A stretch of DNA of 64,000 nt from NCBI RefSeq assembly GCF_963169125.1, contig NC_084796.1:83907888-83971887 (forward strand). Direction: 5' to 3'. The position numbers and the translations under genes are program-made. Source of the stretch: Humulus lupulus (taxonomy: Eukaryota > Streptophyta > Magnoliopsida > Rosales > Cannabaceae). The notes under the pieces were generated by a model that was given only the letters and a program-made list of their open reading frames with translations, had not been told where the DNA came from and did no database searches. Below, one piece after another: positions 22,925 through 35,440 of the stretch (position 1 is the stretch's first letter; every line of letters starts with the position of its first letter).

Positions 22925-25900
22925 TTACCTGAACAGCTCGGGATACTGACTCTGCATATCTGATTCCAGCTCCCAGGTTGCCTCCTCGACCTTGCTGTTC
23001 CTCCACAATACCTTAACCAAAGGTATTGTCTTATTCCTGAGGACCTTGTCCTTTCTGTCAAGTATCTGAACTGGTTGCTCCTCAAAGGAGAGATCTGGCT
23101 CAAGCTCCAGATCTTCATAACTCGAAATATGGCCCACATCAGATACATACCTCCGAAGAGTTGATATATGAAATACATTATACACGGCAGACAACGTCGG
23201 AGGCAAAGCCAACCTGTAAGCCACCTGACCAATCCTCTCCAGGATTTCAAATGGACCTACAAATCTAGGACTCAGTTTGCCTTTCTTCCCAAACCTTCTC
23301 ACCCCTTTCCATGGCGAGACTCTGAGGAAAACATAGTCTCCTACCTGGAACTCCACGTTCCTGCGCTTGGGATCAGCATAGCTCTTCTGTCTACTCTGAG
23401 AAGCAAGCATTCTAGCTCTAACCTTCTCTATAGCCTCACTAGTCCTCTGTACTGCATCAGGACCTAAGTATCTCCTTTCTCCTGTCTCATTCCAATGAAT
23501 GGGAGATCTGCACTTCCTACCATATAGCATCTCATAAGGTGCTACTCCAATGGTAGACTGGTAACTGTTGTTGTAGGAGAATTCTATCAAAGGCAGATAC
23601 TTACTCCAAGAACCACCGAAATCCAGTACACATGCTCTCAGCATGTCCTCCAAAATCTGGATCGTCCTCTCAGATTGCCCATCTGTCTAAGGATGATAAG
23701 CTGTACTGAACTTCAACTTTGTCCCCATGGCTTTCTGCAAACTCCCCCAGAACTTGGAAGTAAAAGTAGGGTCCCGATCTGACACGATCGACCTAGGTGC
23801 ACCATGGAGCCGCACGATCTCTCTCACATAGAGATCTGCATACTGATCAACTGTATATGTAGTCCTCACCGGCAAGAAGTGAGCTGACTTGGTATAGCGA
23901 TCCACTATCACCCAAACGGAATCATGCTGACCAGTAGTCCTGGGCAAGCCCACCACAAAATCCATCGTGATGTCTTCCCACTTCCACTCAGGAATATCCA
24001 GAGGCTGCAGTGACCCTGCCGGCCTCTGATGCTCAGCCTTGACTTGTTGACATGTCAAGCACTTAGCCACATACTCCACTACATCTCTCTTCATCCCCGG
24101 CCACCAATATAATGATCTCACATCCTGGTACATCTTCGTGGTTCCTGGATGCAAAGAGTAAGGTGTAGTATGAGATTCATCCAGAATCTCTCACCTCAAT
24201 GCAGTGTCTAACGGAACACATATCCGCCCCTTGTATCTCAACAAGCCTACCTCAGACACTGTATAATCCCTGGATGCTCCAGCCAGAACATCCTCCCTGA
24301 TCTTGATCAGCTGAGGATCACTTAACTGACCCTCTTTGATCCTCTCCAACAATGTAGACTGTAGCGTAATGTTAACCAACTGGCCCACCAGCAACTCTAT
24401 ACCAGCTCTGGTCATATCATCTGCTAACTCTCTGGCTATCAGCCTCATACCATGAATCTGCCCCGGACCCTTCCGGCTCAAAGCATCAGCTACCACGTTG
24501 GCTTTACCTGGGTGATACAAGATCTCACAACCATAGTCTTTCACTTACTCCAGCCAACACCTTTGCCTCATATTCAGGTCTTTCTGGGTGACAAAGTACT
24601 TCAGGCTCTTGTGGTTTGTATAAATCTCACACTTCTCTCCATAGAGATAGTGTCTCCATATCTTCAAAGCAAAAACCACAGCTGCCAACTCCAGATCATG
24701 AGTAGGATACCTCTTCTCATACTCCTTTAGCTGACGAGAAGCATAGGCAATAACCTTCTCTGATTGCATCAAAACACATCCCAAACCCTGATGAGAAGCG
24801 TCACAGTAAATCACAAACTTCTCCTGGTCTGTCGGAAGACTCAGAATCGGAGCTGTAATCAATCTCTGCTTCAGTTCCTGGAAGCTGTTCTCACACTTAT
24901 CTGACCACACAAACTTCTGGCTCTTGCGTGTCAGCTCAGTCAAAGCACTTGCAATCTTCGAGAACCCTTCCACGAACCGCCTGTAATAACCTGCCAATCC
25001 AAGGAAACTTCTAACCTCATAAGCATTCTTTGGCCTTGGCCAATCTCTGACCGCTTCGATCTTTGCTGGATCTACCTTAATCCCCTCCTTACTGACAATG
25101 TGTCCAAGAAAGGATACCTGAGACAACCAGAATTCACACTTCTTGAACTTTGCAAACAACCTGTGCTCTCTCAGTCTCTGTAGAACCAACCTCAGATGCT
25201 GCTCATGCTCTACCTCAGTCTAAGAATATACCAGAATATCATCGATGAAGACGATCACAAACTGGTCTAAGTAATCCTTGAACACTCTGTTCATCATATC
25301 CATAAAAGCATCAGGAGCATTAGTCAACCCAAATGACATAACTAGAAACTCATAATGCCCATACCTGGTACGAAAAGCAGTCTTCGGTATATCTCCCTCC
25401 TTGACCCTCAACTGATGATAACCAGAACGAAGGTCGATCTTAGAGAATACCTTCATACCTTGCAGCTGATCGAACAGATCATCTATCCTTGGCAAAGGAT
25501 ACTTATTCTTAATTGTCAACTTATTCAGTTCCCTGTAATCTATACACATTCTCAGAGAACCATCTTTCTTCTTTACAAACAGAACTGGCGCACCCCAGGG
25601 TGAGAAACTAGGTCTAATGAAACCCATATCCAGCAGCTCTTGCAACTGCACTTTCAATTCTTTCAACTCAGCTGGGGCCATTCTGTATGGTGCTCTAGAC
25701 ACTGGCTCCGTTCCTAGTGCCAGTTCTATAACGAACTCAATCTCCCTGTGTGGTGGCAACCCTGGCAAATCTTCTGGAAACACATCCAGAAACTCACATA
25801 CAAGTCTAGTATCCTCTGGTCTCACTGGCATGACCTGAGTGGTGTCAACCACACTGGCTAAGAATCCAATGCATCCACTCTGCAAAAGATCCCTGGCCCT

Positions 25901-26371
25901 CAACACAGAAATCATAGGAACACGGGGTCCATGCACAGTACCAACAAATACAAAAGGATCCTCACCTTCAGGCTCAAAGGTGACCATCTTCCTTCTACAG
26001 TCAATAGTTGCCCCATACTTTGCCAACCAATCCATACCCAGTATCATATCGAAGTCATTCATAACTAACTCTATCAGGTCCACTAACAACTCTCTGCCCT
26101 CTACTGTCATTGGCAAAGATCTGACCCACCTTCTGGACACCACTATCTCCCCAGTGGGTAACAAAGTACCAAACCCCACAGCATAGAAATCACAAGGTCT
26201 ACACAACCTATCAATAATGCTACTAGCAACAAAGGAATATGTAGCACCAGAATCAATTAACACACGATAAGGGGTTCCTGCACTAAGAAGCTGACCTGTA
26301 ACAACTGAGGGGGAAGCCTCAGCTTCTACTTGAGTCAACGTGAACACTCGAGCTGGGGCCGAGCTGTCCAC
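22925..26371 (-). pseudogene. Tekay pol: protease, reverse transcriptase, RNase H, integrase, chromodomain
   Basis: One frame, read right to left. Protease with [11 protein letters not shown] near 26250. Reverse transcriptase with [25 protein letters not shown] and active site FIDD ([13 protein letters not shown]) at about 25230-25700. RNase H at about 24545-24900 ([15 protein letters not shown]). The integrase zinc region (HPGTTKMY ... CLTCQQVK) and core have D, D and E residues in TMDFVVGLP, VSDRDPTF and SERTIQILEDML. The C-terminal chromodomain is at 23010-22930 (KVLWRNSKVEEATWELESDM). Stop codons interrupt it at 25220-25222 (after VYS), 24545-24547 (after WLE), 24191-24193 (after LR) and 23687-23689 (in YHP*TDGQS, where Gln is usual). 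No frameshift is seen, so the enzyme could be made only with read-through. Confidence 0.95.
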
Positions 26372-27496
26372 CTTTCTGGCTTATTCTTTCCCTACTCGAG
26401 GGCAATCTTTCTTAAAGTGACCCACTACTCCACACAAAAAGCAGGCCTTTGCCTTACACTCTCCCAAATGGCGCCTCTTGCACCTAGGGCATTCAGGATG
26501 AGTCTTTCAGGCTTCACTACTTCCAGGACGACCTATTGTAATACCACGAGGTCTCCTGTCAGGACCTGGAACTGGGAAGGTATCAGGAACCTTCCTCTTC
26601 TGATCACTGGGGCCAACACCCCTACCAGAACCAACAAATGGAGGACCTGGCCTCCTGAAATCCCTTCTGGCTGCATTGTTACGCCAGATCTTAATCTCTG
26701 CACTCTCAGCTGTGAGTGCCTTCTCCACCACCTGTGCATAAGTAGTGACTCCTGCCACAGTGGTGATGCGAACGTCACGGGCTAACCTGGGTTGTAGCCC
26801 CTGGAGGAATCTCTCTCTCCTGGTCCCGTCAGTGGGCACCAGCTCTTTGGCAAACTTTGCCAAACGGTCAAACCTTAAGGCATATTCAGTAACTGATAAG
26901 CTTCCCTGAAGTAGCCTCATAAACTCATCGGCCTTCGCCGCTCTAATAGCATCATTATAGTACTTCTCATTGAACAAAGTCTGAAATTCCTCCCAGCTCA
27001 GGAGATTAACATCTTTGGTCTGGCCAACCACCTCCCACCAAATCCGGGCATCTTCCCGAAACATATAGGCAGCACAGGCCACCCTCTCACTACCCACTAC
27101 CTTCATAAAGTCAAGAATAGTGTTAAGCATGCTCATCCATTGTTCAGCTTTAATAGGATCAGCGTTGCCTTCAAAAACTGGAGGTTGCTGTTTCCTGAAC
27201 CGCTCATAAAGAGGTTCCAATCTATTTTCAACCCCAGGCTGCTGCCCAATAACTGACACTGACACAGAAGGTGCCTCTGGTACATTAACCACTGCAGGCA
27301 CTTGTTGCTGCCTCAGGAGACGAAGCTCCTCTCCCTGTTTCAACACTATAGCCTGCAAATCACTAAACAACTGCTGCCAGTTTGCAGATGCTGGCTGTGG
27401 AATCTGGGATTGTTCATTCTCTTGACCCTGACTATTGTCATTATTCTGACCCTGACCACTCTGGCCAGCTATAGTGTCTGTCTGTTATGGGTTCAT
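26372..27496 (-). pseudogene. Tekay gag with zinc knuckle (broken)
   Basis: The best start is ATG at 27496-27494, in frame with everything downstream and 355 bases from the 5' LTR. It is followed after three codons by TAA (27487-27485). The protein then has a Gln/Asn-rich N-terminus, a Retrotrans_gag domain (about 27200-26850: FRKQQPPVFEGNADPIKAEQ, DARIWWEVV, FQTLFNEKYYND, MRLLQGSLSV) and a zinc knuckle CFFCGVVGHFKKDC near 26400-26445, preceded by a CPRCKRRHLGEC pair. Further stops are at 26509-26507 and 26383-26381. It assembles the particle in an intact element; here it is interrupted three times. Confidence 0.9.
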
Positions 27497-27832
27497 TCTG
27501 TCACTGATACCTTACTGAAACAATAATAACCAATACGGCCAGTCAGGTAGTAATAACTAAACCTCTTGCCGCCTCACAGTCCAAGAACAAGCAGACAATT
27601 ATCATTTTCCACAGTCATTCAGTATGCACAAGCGGATACATGTTTATGGCACTCAGCACTCAGCATGTATCACATAACAGTTTATAATATCACATGCATA
27701 CAGGTAAAGCATTTGCACCACATTTAGGCAGTTATGCACATAACTACATAAAGAGTTACCAAACCAAGAGTCGAGCTTGACTTCAATGATGTGTGTACAT
27801 GCCCAGCCAGTCTACAGGAACCTTAACCTTGG
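27497..27832 (-). other. Tekay 5' leader
   Basis: About 330 bases between primer site and gag ATG, with no supported gene. Confidence 0.6.
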
Positions 27833-27850
27833 CATTGCTCTGAAACCAAG
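27833..27850 (-). other. Primer binding site (initiator-Met tRNA type)
   Basis: The minus strand reads TTGGTTTCAGAGCAATGCC right after the 5' LTR, close to TGGTATCAGAGC of plant initiator-Met tRNA sites. Confidence 0.75.
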
Positions 27851-27851
27851 T

Positions 27852-30163
27852 TGTAACGCCCTGGCTACCCCAGAATAGTTACGGTGAACGGTGGACCAGA
27901 AATTTGACTCATTGCCTGAGTCCTTTGGTCAAAAACGTGCTCTAAGTGTAATTAACAGGTTAAGGTATAAAACAAATAAAAAGGAAATGGAGATTTTATT
28001 ACAAACTGCTCTACAGAGCTAAACAAAACATTTACAAGTGGTTCTCAGTATAAAATGGTCACTAGTGTTTTAAAGTTACAATCCCGCCGACCTAAGCGGC
28101 AAAAATTAGGGTAAACCCCCTAGTTCCTCTGAGAACTCCTTGGCCGTGGTGGTCAAGCGGCCGCATATGTACACATCACCACATCAGCTCTCCACTCAAG
28201 GCTAGGTGAGCTTTTCTTTCCCTTTACCTGCACCACATAGCACCCATGAGCCAAAGCCCAGCAAGAAAACATAACACTTTTCATAAACATTATCAAATGA
28301 TTATCATTATAACCACACTGAGCATAAAGCTTTCAAACAAATGAGTAACACATGACTTTAGCGGGAGAGTGGCTGCTAGGTAAGCCACTAGCCTCCAAGC
28401 TCTCTTTTCTAGCGGGAGAGTGGCTGCTAGGTAAGCCACTAGCCTCCAGGCTCTATTTTGTAGCGGGAGAGTGGCTGCTAAGTAAGCCACTAGCCTCCAG
28501 GCTCTGTTTGTTCATCGACCCTCAGGGTCGGTCAGGCATTAATGCTCCTTGAGTCATTCAATGCTAGTAGTCGATTAGATCTAATCTTTGTTGGCTTGCG
28601 TGACTCACGCTAAGGCCGTTCTGACAGATAAGTCAGCGCTTCCTGACCTGTGTCCAGTAACACTGCCGAGCCTGACAAATAAGTCACAGCCTCACAGCTG
28701 ATTCTAACACTTTTGTCGATTCTGTATTCAATCCATGTCCATATTTATACAATCAACATGCTTTACAGATATCCATGCATGTCACACTTTGGGTGCAGTT
28801 TTCTTACCTCGGGTTCCGAGCTAGAACAAATAAAAGAGTGACCTTGAGAACGATCGACCTTTTGGTCCTTTAGCAGTTACCTGGTCATAACCAAATTATG
28901 GAATACCATCAATAAAATGAATAATAAAAGGTTCCCAAACCCAAACCTAACCTCCGGGACCTCAAACACTACTCAACCGGGTAGTAGGTTCAATCCCGAG
29001 GCCTTAGATTTAAATCCCCAAGCCAAAAAGCTAATTCTGGCCAAAAATGCCTTAAGGGCTGCGGCCCTCCTTGGCCATGCCGCGGCCCGCCCCTCAGACA
29101 GAGGCGCCTAAACCCAGCAGCCCCCAAGGGCCACGGCTCACCCCTGCCATGCCGCGGCGCTAGCTCCAGTTCAGCCAAAACTCCTGTTTTTCTTCCCTTG
29201 CGTTTTCTCTTGGAACCAACCCTTCAAACCCAATTTAAACACCACCCAAACCTCTCTCAAACACCCATTTAAACCTCCAAACATCACCCATAACTATCCC
29301 TCATCATAACCCAAGTAAAACATCCCAAGACCTCCCCTTGATTCCAACTTTCCACACCAAAATCAAGAGCTGAAAACTGTCTTTAAAACAGGGCAAAACT
29401 AGAAAAGTAATGATCAAAGCTTACCTCAAACTTGGTATTGAACCCTCTCCAATGGCTAAACTAAATCCACAACTTTAGCCCCTTGATTTCCTAGCTTAGC
29501 TCCACACTTGAGCTCAAAATTCCAAAGAAGATAAACTATGGAGATGAATGTACGGGAAGGAAAAGAAGGGAACTCTGTTTTTGGTTCTGTTTTACAGCCA
29601 TCCTAACATCATATATATCCAATTCCCAAAAGACTAAAATGCCCCTAGGTATAATAAAGCTTCTAAACCACTTCAAGGGTAACTTTGGCATTTTCCACCT
29701 ACACCGTTAATGATAATTAACGCTTCCCAATTCCCGCTAATCTCAATATTTTCAAACTCCAATATTTCACATCCCGTTACCCTTTAATGCCCGGTAACAC
29801 TCTAATCATTAAAACACCCCGAGACTCACCCCGAGCCCCGAGCTTATGCCTGTTATGACCAAACCGATAATCAACATTCCTTTATCGTCTCATGCCAAAT
29901 GGCTCGAGCAAACCCACATCATAATGTGGTCTCAACTTATATTACCAACATGCGAATAAAAATCAATTTACCCTCAACGGGCCAAATTACCATCACACCC
30001 CTGTAATAATAAATATGGACTCACATGCATGCATTTCACATCATATCATAATATAATCAACATATACATGCATTTTATCAATTAATAACATAATTAAGCA
30101 AGTATGGCCCTCCCGGCCTACTGTTCACGTCGTTAAACACAACGGAGAATTCGGGGCATTACA
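27852..30163 (-). repeat. 5' LTR of the Tekay-type element
   Basis: 2312 bp. It equals the other LTR plus 21 bp near 29131-29160 (an extra CACGGCTCACCCCTGCCATG-like piece, apparently a duplication of nearby GGCCATGCCGCGG sequence). It contains three 51-bp units at 28359-28511. Confidence 0.95.
28359..28511. repeat. Three 51-bp tandem units, second LTR copy
   Basis: Same array as at 21105-21257 with identical unit number and base sequence as far as I can read, which supports a recent insertion. Confidence 0.9.
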
Positions 30164-30194
30164 ATATATGTTTGTTTTATTTCTCTACAACAAA

Positions 30195-30350
30195 AAATAT
30201 CTTTAGGAGCGACAGGTTGGCAGTCGCCCCTAATATTGGGAAAAAATACTAGGGGTGACGTGTCGCCCGTAATAGTCTAACACATTGCCCCTGATAAGGT
30301 TAAAATTTGACATCGATCTGTTCTAATATTAGGGACGACACATGATAATG
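30195..30350. repeat. Left subterminal repeats of the second CACTA
   Basis: Repeated GGAGCGACAGGTTGGCAGTC, AGTCGCCCCTAATATT, TAGGGGTGACGTGTCGCCC and AGGGACGACA units in both orientations. The matching right cluster is at 35612-35850. Confidence 0.75.
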
Positions 30351-30540
30351 TAATATAACCTAACCCTACAACCTTTTTTCTCCATTCCCCTCTCAATCTC
30401 ACAGTCGCCCCTCTCTAAAATTTCACCCACTCCCTCAAAAAATTCTCCAAAATCCCTCACATTCATAAAAAAAAAACTCATAAATCTCTCAATATTTTCT
30501 CTCTCATTCCTCTCATCTCTCATCTCCCATAAATCTCAAC

Positions 30541-30678
30541 TCTCTCTCTCTCTCTCTAGTTGGACACGCCTCCGCTACCACCGGACCACGTCGCCTCCGC
30601 TGACCTCGACGTCTCCGCCTGACCACGCACCACCGCCGAACCACTACGCTGCCGCCACCACCGGCCTCCACCATCAAG
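30541..30678 (+). promoter_or_regulatory. Putative 5' leader exon of the CACTA gene
   Basis: A CT microsatellite (30541-30558), then a GC-rich stretch with repeated CCGCC/CCACC steps ending CATCAAG|GTATAT, a good plant splice donor. It is followed by a T-rich intron-like stretch. A non-coding first exon is inferred from composition and the donor site only. Confidence 0.35.
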
Positions 30679-30689
30679 GTATATATATA

Positions 30690-31110
30690 TTTATATATTT
30701 TTTTAATTTTTTAATTTCTTTTTCAGTTTGTTTTTTATTTATTTTTATGTTTTATTAATTATTTTGGTTATAATTTTGTGTTTTTATTTATTTTATTTTT
30801 CGTTATTTTTTTTGCATTTGTTATTTTTTGGTTTTATTTTATTTTTTTATTTATTTTTATGTTTGTTTTTTATTTTTCTATGTTATTTTTTTCTTGTTAT
30901 ATTTTTGTGTTTTATTTGTTTTCTTTTCCTGTTTTTATTTTTCTTTTATTTTTATTTTCATTTTCTATTTTTTTATTTCTGTTTACATTTGTTTTTCTTT
31001 CTTTTTTTATTTTTCGGTTTTTTTAATATATTTTCTTATGTTTTAATTTTTGATTTGTTTCTACATTTATTTTTTTCTTGTTCCAGTTTTTAATTTTTCT
31101 TTTACTATGT
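30690..31110 (+). other. T-rich low-complexity stretch
   Basis: Long runs of TTTTTATTT/TTTTTGTTT directly after the donor-like site. Apparent open frames here (Phe/Leu/Tyr only) reflect composition and are not genes. It would fit the start of a plant intron. Confidence 0.6.
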
Positions 31111-31408
31111 TAAAATGACATATTTATTTTGTGTGTGCAAAATATTGAAAGTGGGTGTATTCAATTTTTGCAGTAGGTATTTTTTTATCTTATTATATTT
31201 TTTTAAATTAATACAATTTAGTTAACTATTATATTGAAGAAAAATAATTATATTTGGTAATTGTTAATATTAATTTTGTGGTAATATTAGTGTTTGGATT
31301 TGGGGAATAGTAGGAATAGAAAAATATATTGTGAATGTGTGTAGAAAAGTTTAGTGTTATTAATATGTGTTTATGAGTATGGTGTTTTAGTGCTTGAATT
31401 TGATCTAT

Positions 31409-32776
31409 AATATATTGTGAATGTTCTGGAAATTTTCCAAATGTCATTTGCAGGCTTTTATATTTTTTGGATAGCTTAGAATATAATCGTTATGCTGCCG
31501 AAATTTTGGTAGAGTTAGGGGACTAAAACAAATAATTAAATTATAAATAAAACTATGAATAATTCTAACTAACAAAATAAATTATTTAAACAAAAACACA
31601 TTATTCTTGCTTATCATTATTAATTAGCCAAATTAAGAAAATATAAAATGATGAAAAAATTTGGTATATAGAAGAAAGTAAATTGAATGTAATTAAGCTT
31701 TAATAAAAATAAATTTTAATTTAATAGTCACAAATTTAATAAATAAATTAAAAAATTAGATAAATAATTTAATTTAATATTAACAAATTTAATAATTTAA
31801 AAATAAATCATTCATATAATAAAAATTTTAAAAATAATATTATTTGTAAATTTAATATTAATATGAAAGAATAAAAAGTAAGTTTGATAATTAAACAAAA
31901 CTAATTAAGAAAATAGAAAACGAAGAATGAAACTAATTACTATTGGTTAAAGTAATTAAATATTAATTAAAATAGGAATAAATAATAATTTTAAACATTA
32001 TAAAATAAGAGCATATAAAACATCATAATTTTTTATGGTGTCATAAGAATTTATAAGACATCATAATTATCACATAGTGATAATTGTTATTATTTTTAAT
32101 AACAAAATGTCATAAACATACATCTAGTAGATGTCTTAGTGATAGTAATCTAAGTCAATGTATTCATCTAGTATTCTTCATTAAATAGGGAGTAGTAGAT
32201 GTCAGCATGCTATCTCGAAATGATCCACTAGGTCGAAATAAGGTAGGCTGGAGTTCGAAATAAGATAATTAAATAATAAAATATTAATGTAATAAGTAAT
32301 AAGATAATTAAATAATAAAATATTAATTTAGTAATTTAGTAATTATTAAGATGATTAAATAATAATCAATTATTTTAATAATTATATTATTAAATCATTA
32401 AATAATAAAAATTATAATATGAATTCAATAAAACTAAACTCGAATAAGTTGTACTGCATAAATATATAGGTAATTATATATTAACATTTAATATTAAACT
32501 TTTTACAATAATCTTAAAATGTGTGATATCATAATTTCAGCAAATCATAAGACTTTGTAAGACATCATATAATGTGTTCAGAAAATATTTAATTTTTGTT
32601 GATTTTCTCTTTGGTGATAAAATTTTATGAACAAAGATATGTACCGAAAAATGTATAATATATTGTCAATGTTCTGGGAATTTTCTTAAAGTCATTTTTA
32701 GGCTTTTAAATTTTTGGGATAACTTAGGATATACTCATTATGCTGCCAAAATTTTGGTAGAGTTGGGGGACTAAAT
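31409..32776 (+). repeat. Direct repeat of about 118 bp, copies 1.25 kb apart
   Basis: 31409-31525 and 32658-32776 share TAATATATTGT(G/C)AATGTTCTGG, TCATTT.(G/T)AGGCTTTTA and ATTTTGGTAGAGTT(A/G)GGGGACTAAA. The DNA between and after is AT-rich with AAATTTAATAAT-type repeats, and each copy is followed by similar TAAGACATCATAA phrases, so the duplicated segment may be longer than the part I can align. Confidence 0.7.
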
Positions 32777-33700
32777 AAATAATTAAATAATAAATAAAAA
32801 ATTGAATAATTAGAATTAATAAGATAAATTAATGAAGAAATTAAAAAATTAGATAAATAATTTAACTTAATATTAACAAATTTAATTTAATATTAACAAT
32901 TTAAATAATTTTAAAATGAATAAAAAAATTATAATTTAATTTAATATTAACAAATTTAAAATATATTAAAAATTATAATTTAATTTAATATTAATATTAT
33001 AAATTTAATAATTTGAAAATTAGATAAACAATTTAAAAATAAATTAAAAAATTAGATAAATAATTTAATTTAAAATTAACAAATTTAATAATAAGAGTTT
33101 ATAAAACATCATAATTTTTTTATGGTATCATAAGATTTTATAAGACATCATAAAACAACTAGTGTTAAAAAATATTTACTTTTTGTTGCTTTTCTTTGGT
33201 GATAAATTTAATCACCAAAGATAGGATAAAAGATTTATATATTATCACCTAGTGATAATTTTTTCTTGATTGTTTTTAATCACGAAAAGCCATAGACTCG
33301 ATCGGAGAGGCTAAGTAGTAAGCTTTCTTAAATATGCTTCTTCAAATTATCCAGGACGGAATGTGCCTGCATGGATAGTTTCAATTTGTTGTGTACCTAT
33401 AATTTGATCTATTACTCATTTTATTGTTTCGTTAGTAGAGATTTCAGTATGTGTCTCCTTATTTGTTCTCGTAAGTGGGCAAACTTAATTTTAGTTTGCG
33501 CACTTGTGAGAACCATAGGGAGGTGCTGCCGAAATTTTTACATAAATGAAACAATTTAAAGAGTGTTGATTAGATTATATGTATACTACAAATCTAAATG
33601 GCATAGGTTCTTTACCCTTTTAGAAGCGGAGTGAAAAGGTGGATTAGGGCACACACACATAATCAACAATATTTAATTCTTGTTTATTCTTTTATCGTAG

Positions 33701-34068
33701 ATGCTAATCGATAAGAGTTGGACGACATTAAGGAAGCGTAACTGTGATGCTTATTGGAATGGTCTCCAAGCCTTCTTGAAAATGGCAAAAGAACACGTAG
33801 ACTGCGATGGAAAATTAAATGTCCATGCGTGAGGTGCCTGAATGTTAAACTACAAACTATAGATATGGTGGAGGCTCATGTCTTTGACAAGGGTTTTCAA
33901 AAAAATTATCAACAGTGGGTTTACCACAATGAGGTGGAAGCTAGTGTTGCCAATGAGGTAGTTGAGGAGAATGAAGATGTAGATAAGATTATCGACATTG
34001 TTGATGATTTCATCTTACCGACAAATGTAGGCAAAATAGATGGTGTGTCTGGCAGTCAAATGGGATAG
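33701..34068 (+). pseudogene. CACTA transposase N-terminal part (transposase-associated domain)
   Basis: ATG at 33701 opens MLIDKSWTTLRKRNCDAYWN, the usual start of plant CACTA transposases (DKSWM...). The frame shifts near 33800-33815, and the 33754 frame then gives IKCPCVRCLN...DMVEAHVFDKGFQKNYQQWVYH, matching the Cys-rich CPCxxCxN...H...GF...Y..W..H pattern of the transposase-associated domain. The acidic stretch VVEENEDVDKIIDIVDDFI follows. One frameshift makes it non-functional. Confidence 0.8.
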
Positions 34069-34089
34069 TATTAAGATGAGTTGTTCGCG

Positions 34090-35440
34090 AGATCGAGACT
34101 GAGTTGAATCCGGGTTGCAATTGGATATCATCCTTAAACTTTTTGGTGAAGTTGATGTATTTGAAAGTTAGGGGGAAGTGGCCAAACAACTCTTTCGGTG
34201 AATTGTTGAAGTCACTAAAGTTTGCATTTCCAAAAGATAATAAAATTCCTCCAACACACTACGAAGCCTAAAAGAAGATGAGTAAGTTAGGGTTCGTATC
34301 GATCGAGAGATGAAAGATCGATATTGTCATAGAAAAACAATAAGACACGAACACTTTCAGAAATAGTACAAAGGACCAGAGGATTGGGACAAGGTTCTAA
34401 ACAACCCAACCAAGGATGTTAATAAGGAGGAGTGGAAACAGATCTGTCAGTTATTTACAAGTCCGAAATTTATTGCGCGCTCCATGAAGAACAAGGAAAA
34501 TCGGAAGAAACAGAAGTATTCTACAACGTAGGGAACAAAATCATTGGCGGCCATCCGTCACGAAAGAGTAAGTGAAAGTTAAAATGTTATCAAAATTATT
34601 TTCTTTTAAATTGTATGTTCTCTAACATTTGAGTTATATTTTTAGGCGAACCCGGACCTTATTAAGTCATGGAAGGAATACCACTAGAAGAAAACAACTA
34701 ATAATTTTGTGATCGACGATGCTCGCCAAGATTATGTAAGTTTAAATTATGTATTTTAATATTCATAGAGTTATATTTATCATTAGTGTCTCTAACATTT
34801 TTTGAAAATAGGAAAAACTAAAGGTTGATTTTGAGTTACAAACTCAACAAGCATCTGGTGCCGCTTCCAATGATGATGGTTCCACTGCAATTGATCAGGT
34901 GGAGGTGCTACAAAAAGTACTGGGCCAAAGGCGTGGACACGAGCGAGGAGTGGGCCGCAAATTGAAGGGGTCAGGGTTATCATCTACCAAATGCTCTCAT
35001 TTCAACGAGCCTCAAGCCTCGCCTCAACGTTCATCATAACAGATAGAAAATTTGGAGAATGAGCTAAAGAATTTGACTCACCAAGTCAATTTCTTCCACC
35101 TTCATTTCGCCCACCAAACATTCAGATGTCGCCTATGCATGATAGTGACAACTTCTCTGGAACTTTGTCTTCTCAACCTCCAGCTCCAGCCTATCCTTCC
35201 ATGTACAAGGCAGCACCGTCTCAACCTACGGCACCTCCATACATGTATGGAGCAACACCATCACCTTATTTGTGGTCGATTCCACCGTCGTCGCAACCGC
35301 TGTATCCCTACATGTATGGAGTAGGATCGTCAACATTGACTCCCCAATATCCTTGGCCGACGCCGACGCCGCCCCCGCAGCCACCACAACCGCAACAGGA
35401 AGACAATATGGAGGACGAGGCAGCGCATTTAGGAGACTAG
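34090..35440 (+). pseudogene. CACTA transposase middle and C-terminal fragments
   Basis: About 34100-34280 reads ELNPGCNWISSLNFLVKLMY...WPNNSFGELLKSLKFAFP, the region after the acidic linker in CACTA transposases. The DDE-like core that should follow is absent. From about 34380 the sequence jumps to the Transposase_24-type C-terminal gene: VNKEEWKQICQLFTSPKF, NKENRKKQKYST, then after intron-like AT-rich gaps VLQKVLGQRRGHERGVGRKL (34900-34965) and a Pro/Gln/Tyr-rich tail (35126-35440). This implies an internal deletion fusing two genes. Multiple stops and frameshifts. Confidence 0.7.

Larger units (their letters stand above)
20598..30163 (-). mobile_element. Tekay/Del-type chromovirus (Ty3/Gypsy), complete but with nonsense codons
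   Basis: LTRs lie at 20598-22888 and 27852-30163; the target duplication ATATA is at 20593-20597 and 30164-30168. Coding order on the minus strand is gag, protease, reverse transcriptase, RNase H, integrase, chromodomain, as in Tekay/Del chromoviruses. Gag to chromodomain lies in one continuous frame from an ATG at 27496 to a stop at 22925-22927 (1524 codons), broken only by seven internal stop codons. By eye the LTRs differ by about 20 substitutions plus one 21-bp indel, so the insertion is recent. Confidence 0.95.

Noticed and set aside
21098..28552. Small proteins with repeated AGEWLLGKPLAS
   Set aside because: They arise because the 51-bp LTR repeat is a multiple of three; they lie in LTRs on both strands.
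30728..31093. Open frames rich in Phe, Leu and Tyr, 72 to 121 codons
   Set aside because: They lie in a T-rich low-complexity stretch after a splice-donor-like site; three overlapping frames are all open for compositional reasons.
33371..33559. 62-codon open frame just upstream of the CACTA transposase
   Set aside because: No recognisable motif; probably intron or leader of the transposase gene.
35052..35440. Pro/Gln-rich protein as a host gene
   Set aside because: It follows the VLGQRRGH signature of a CACTA transposase gene and is its tail.
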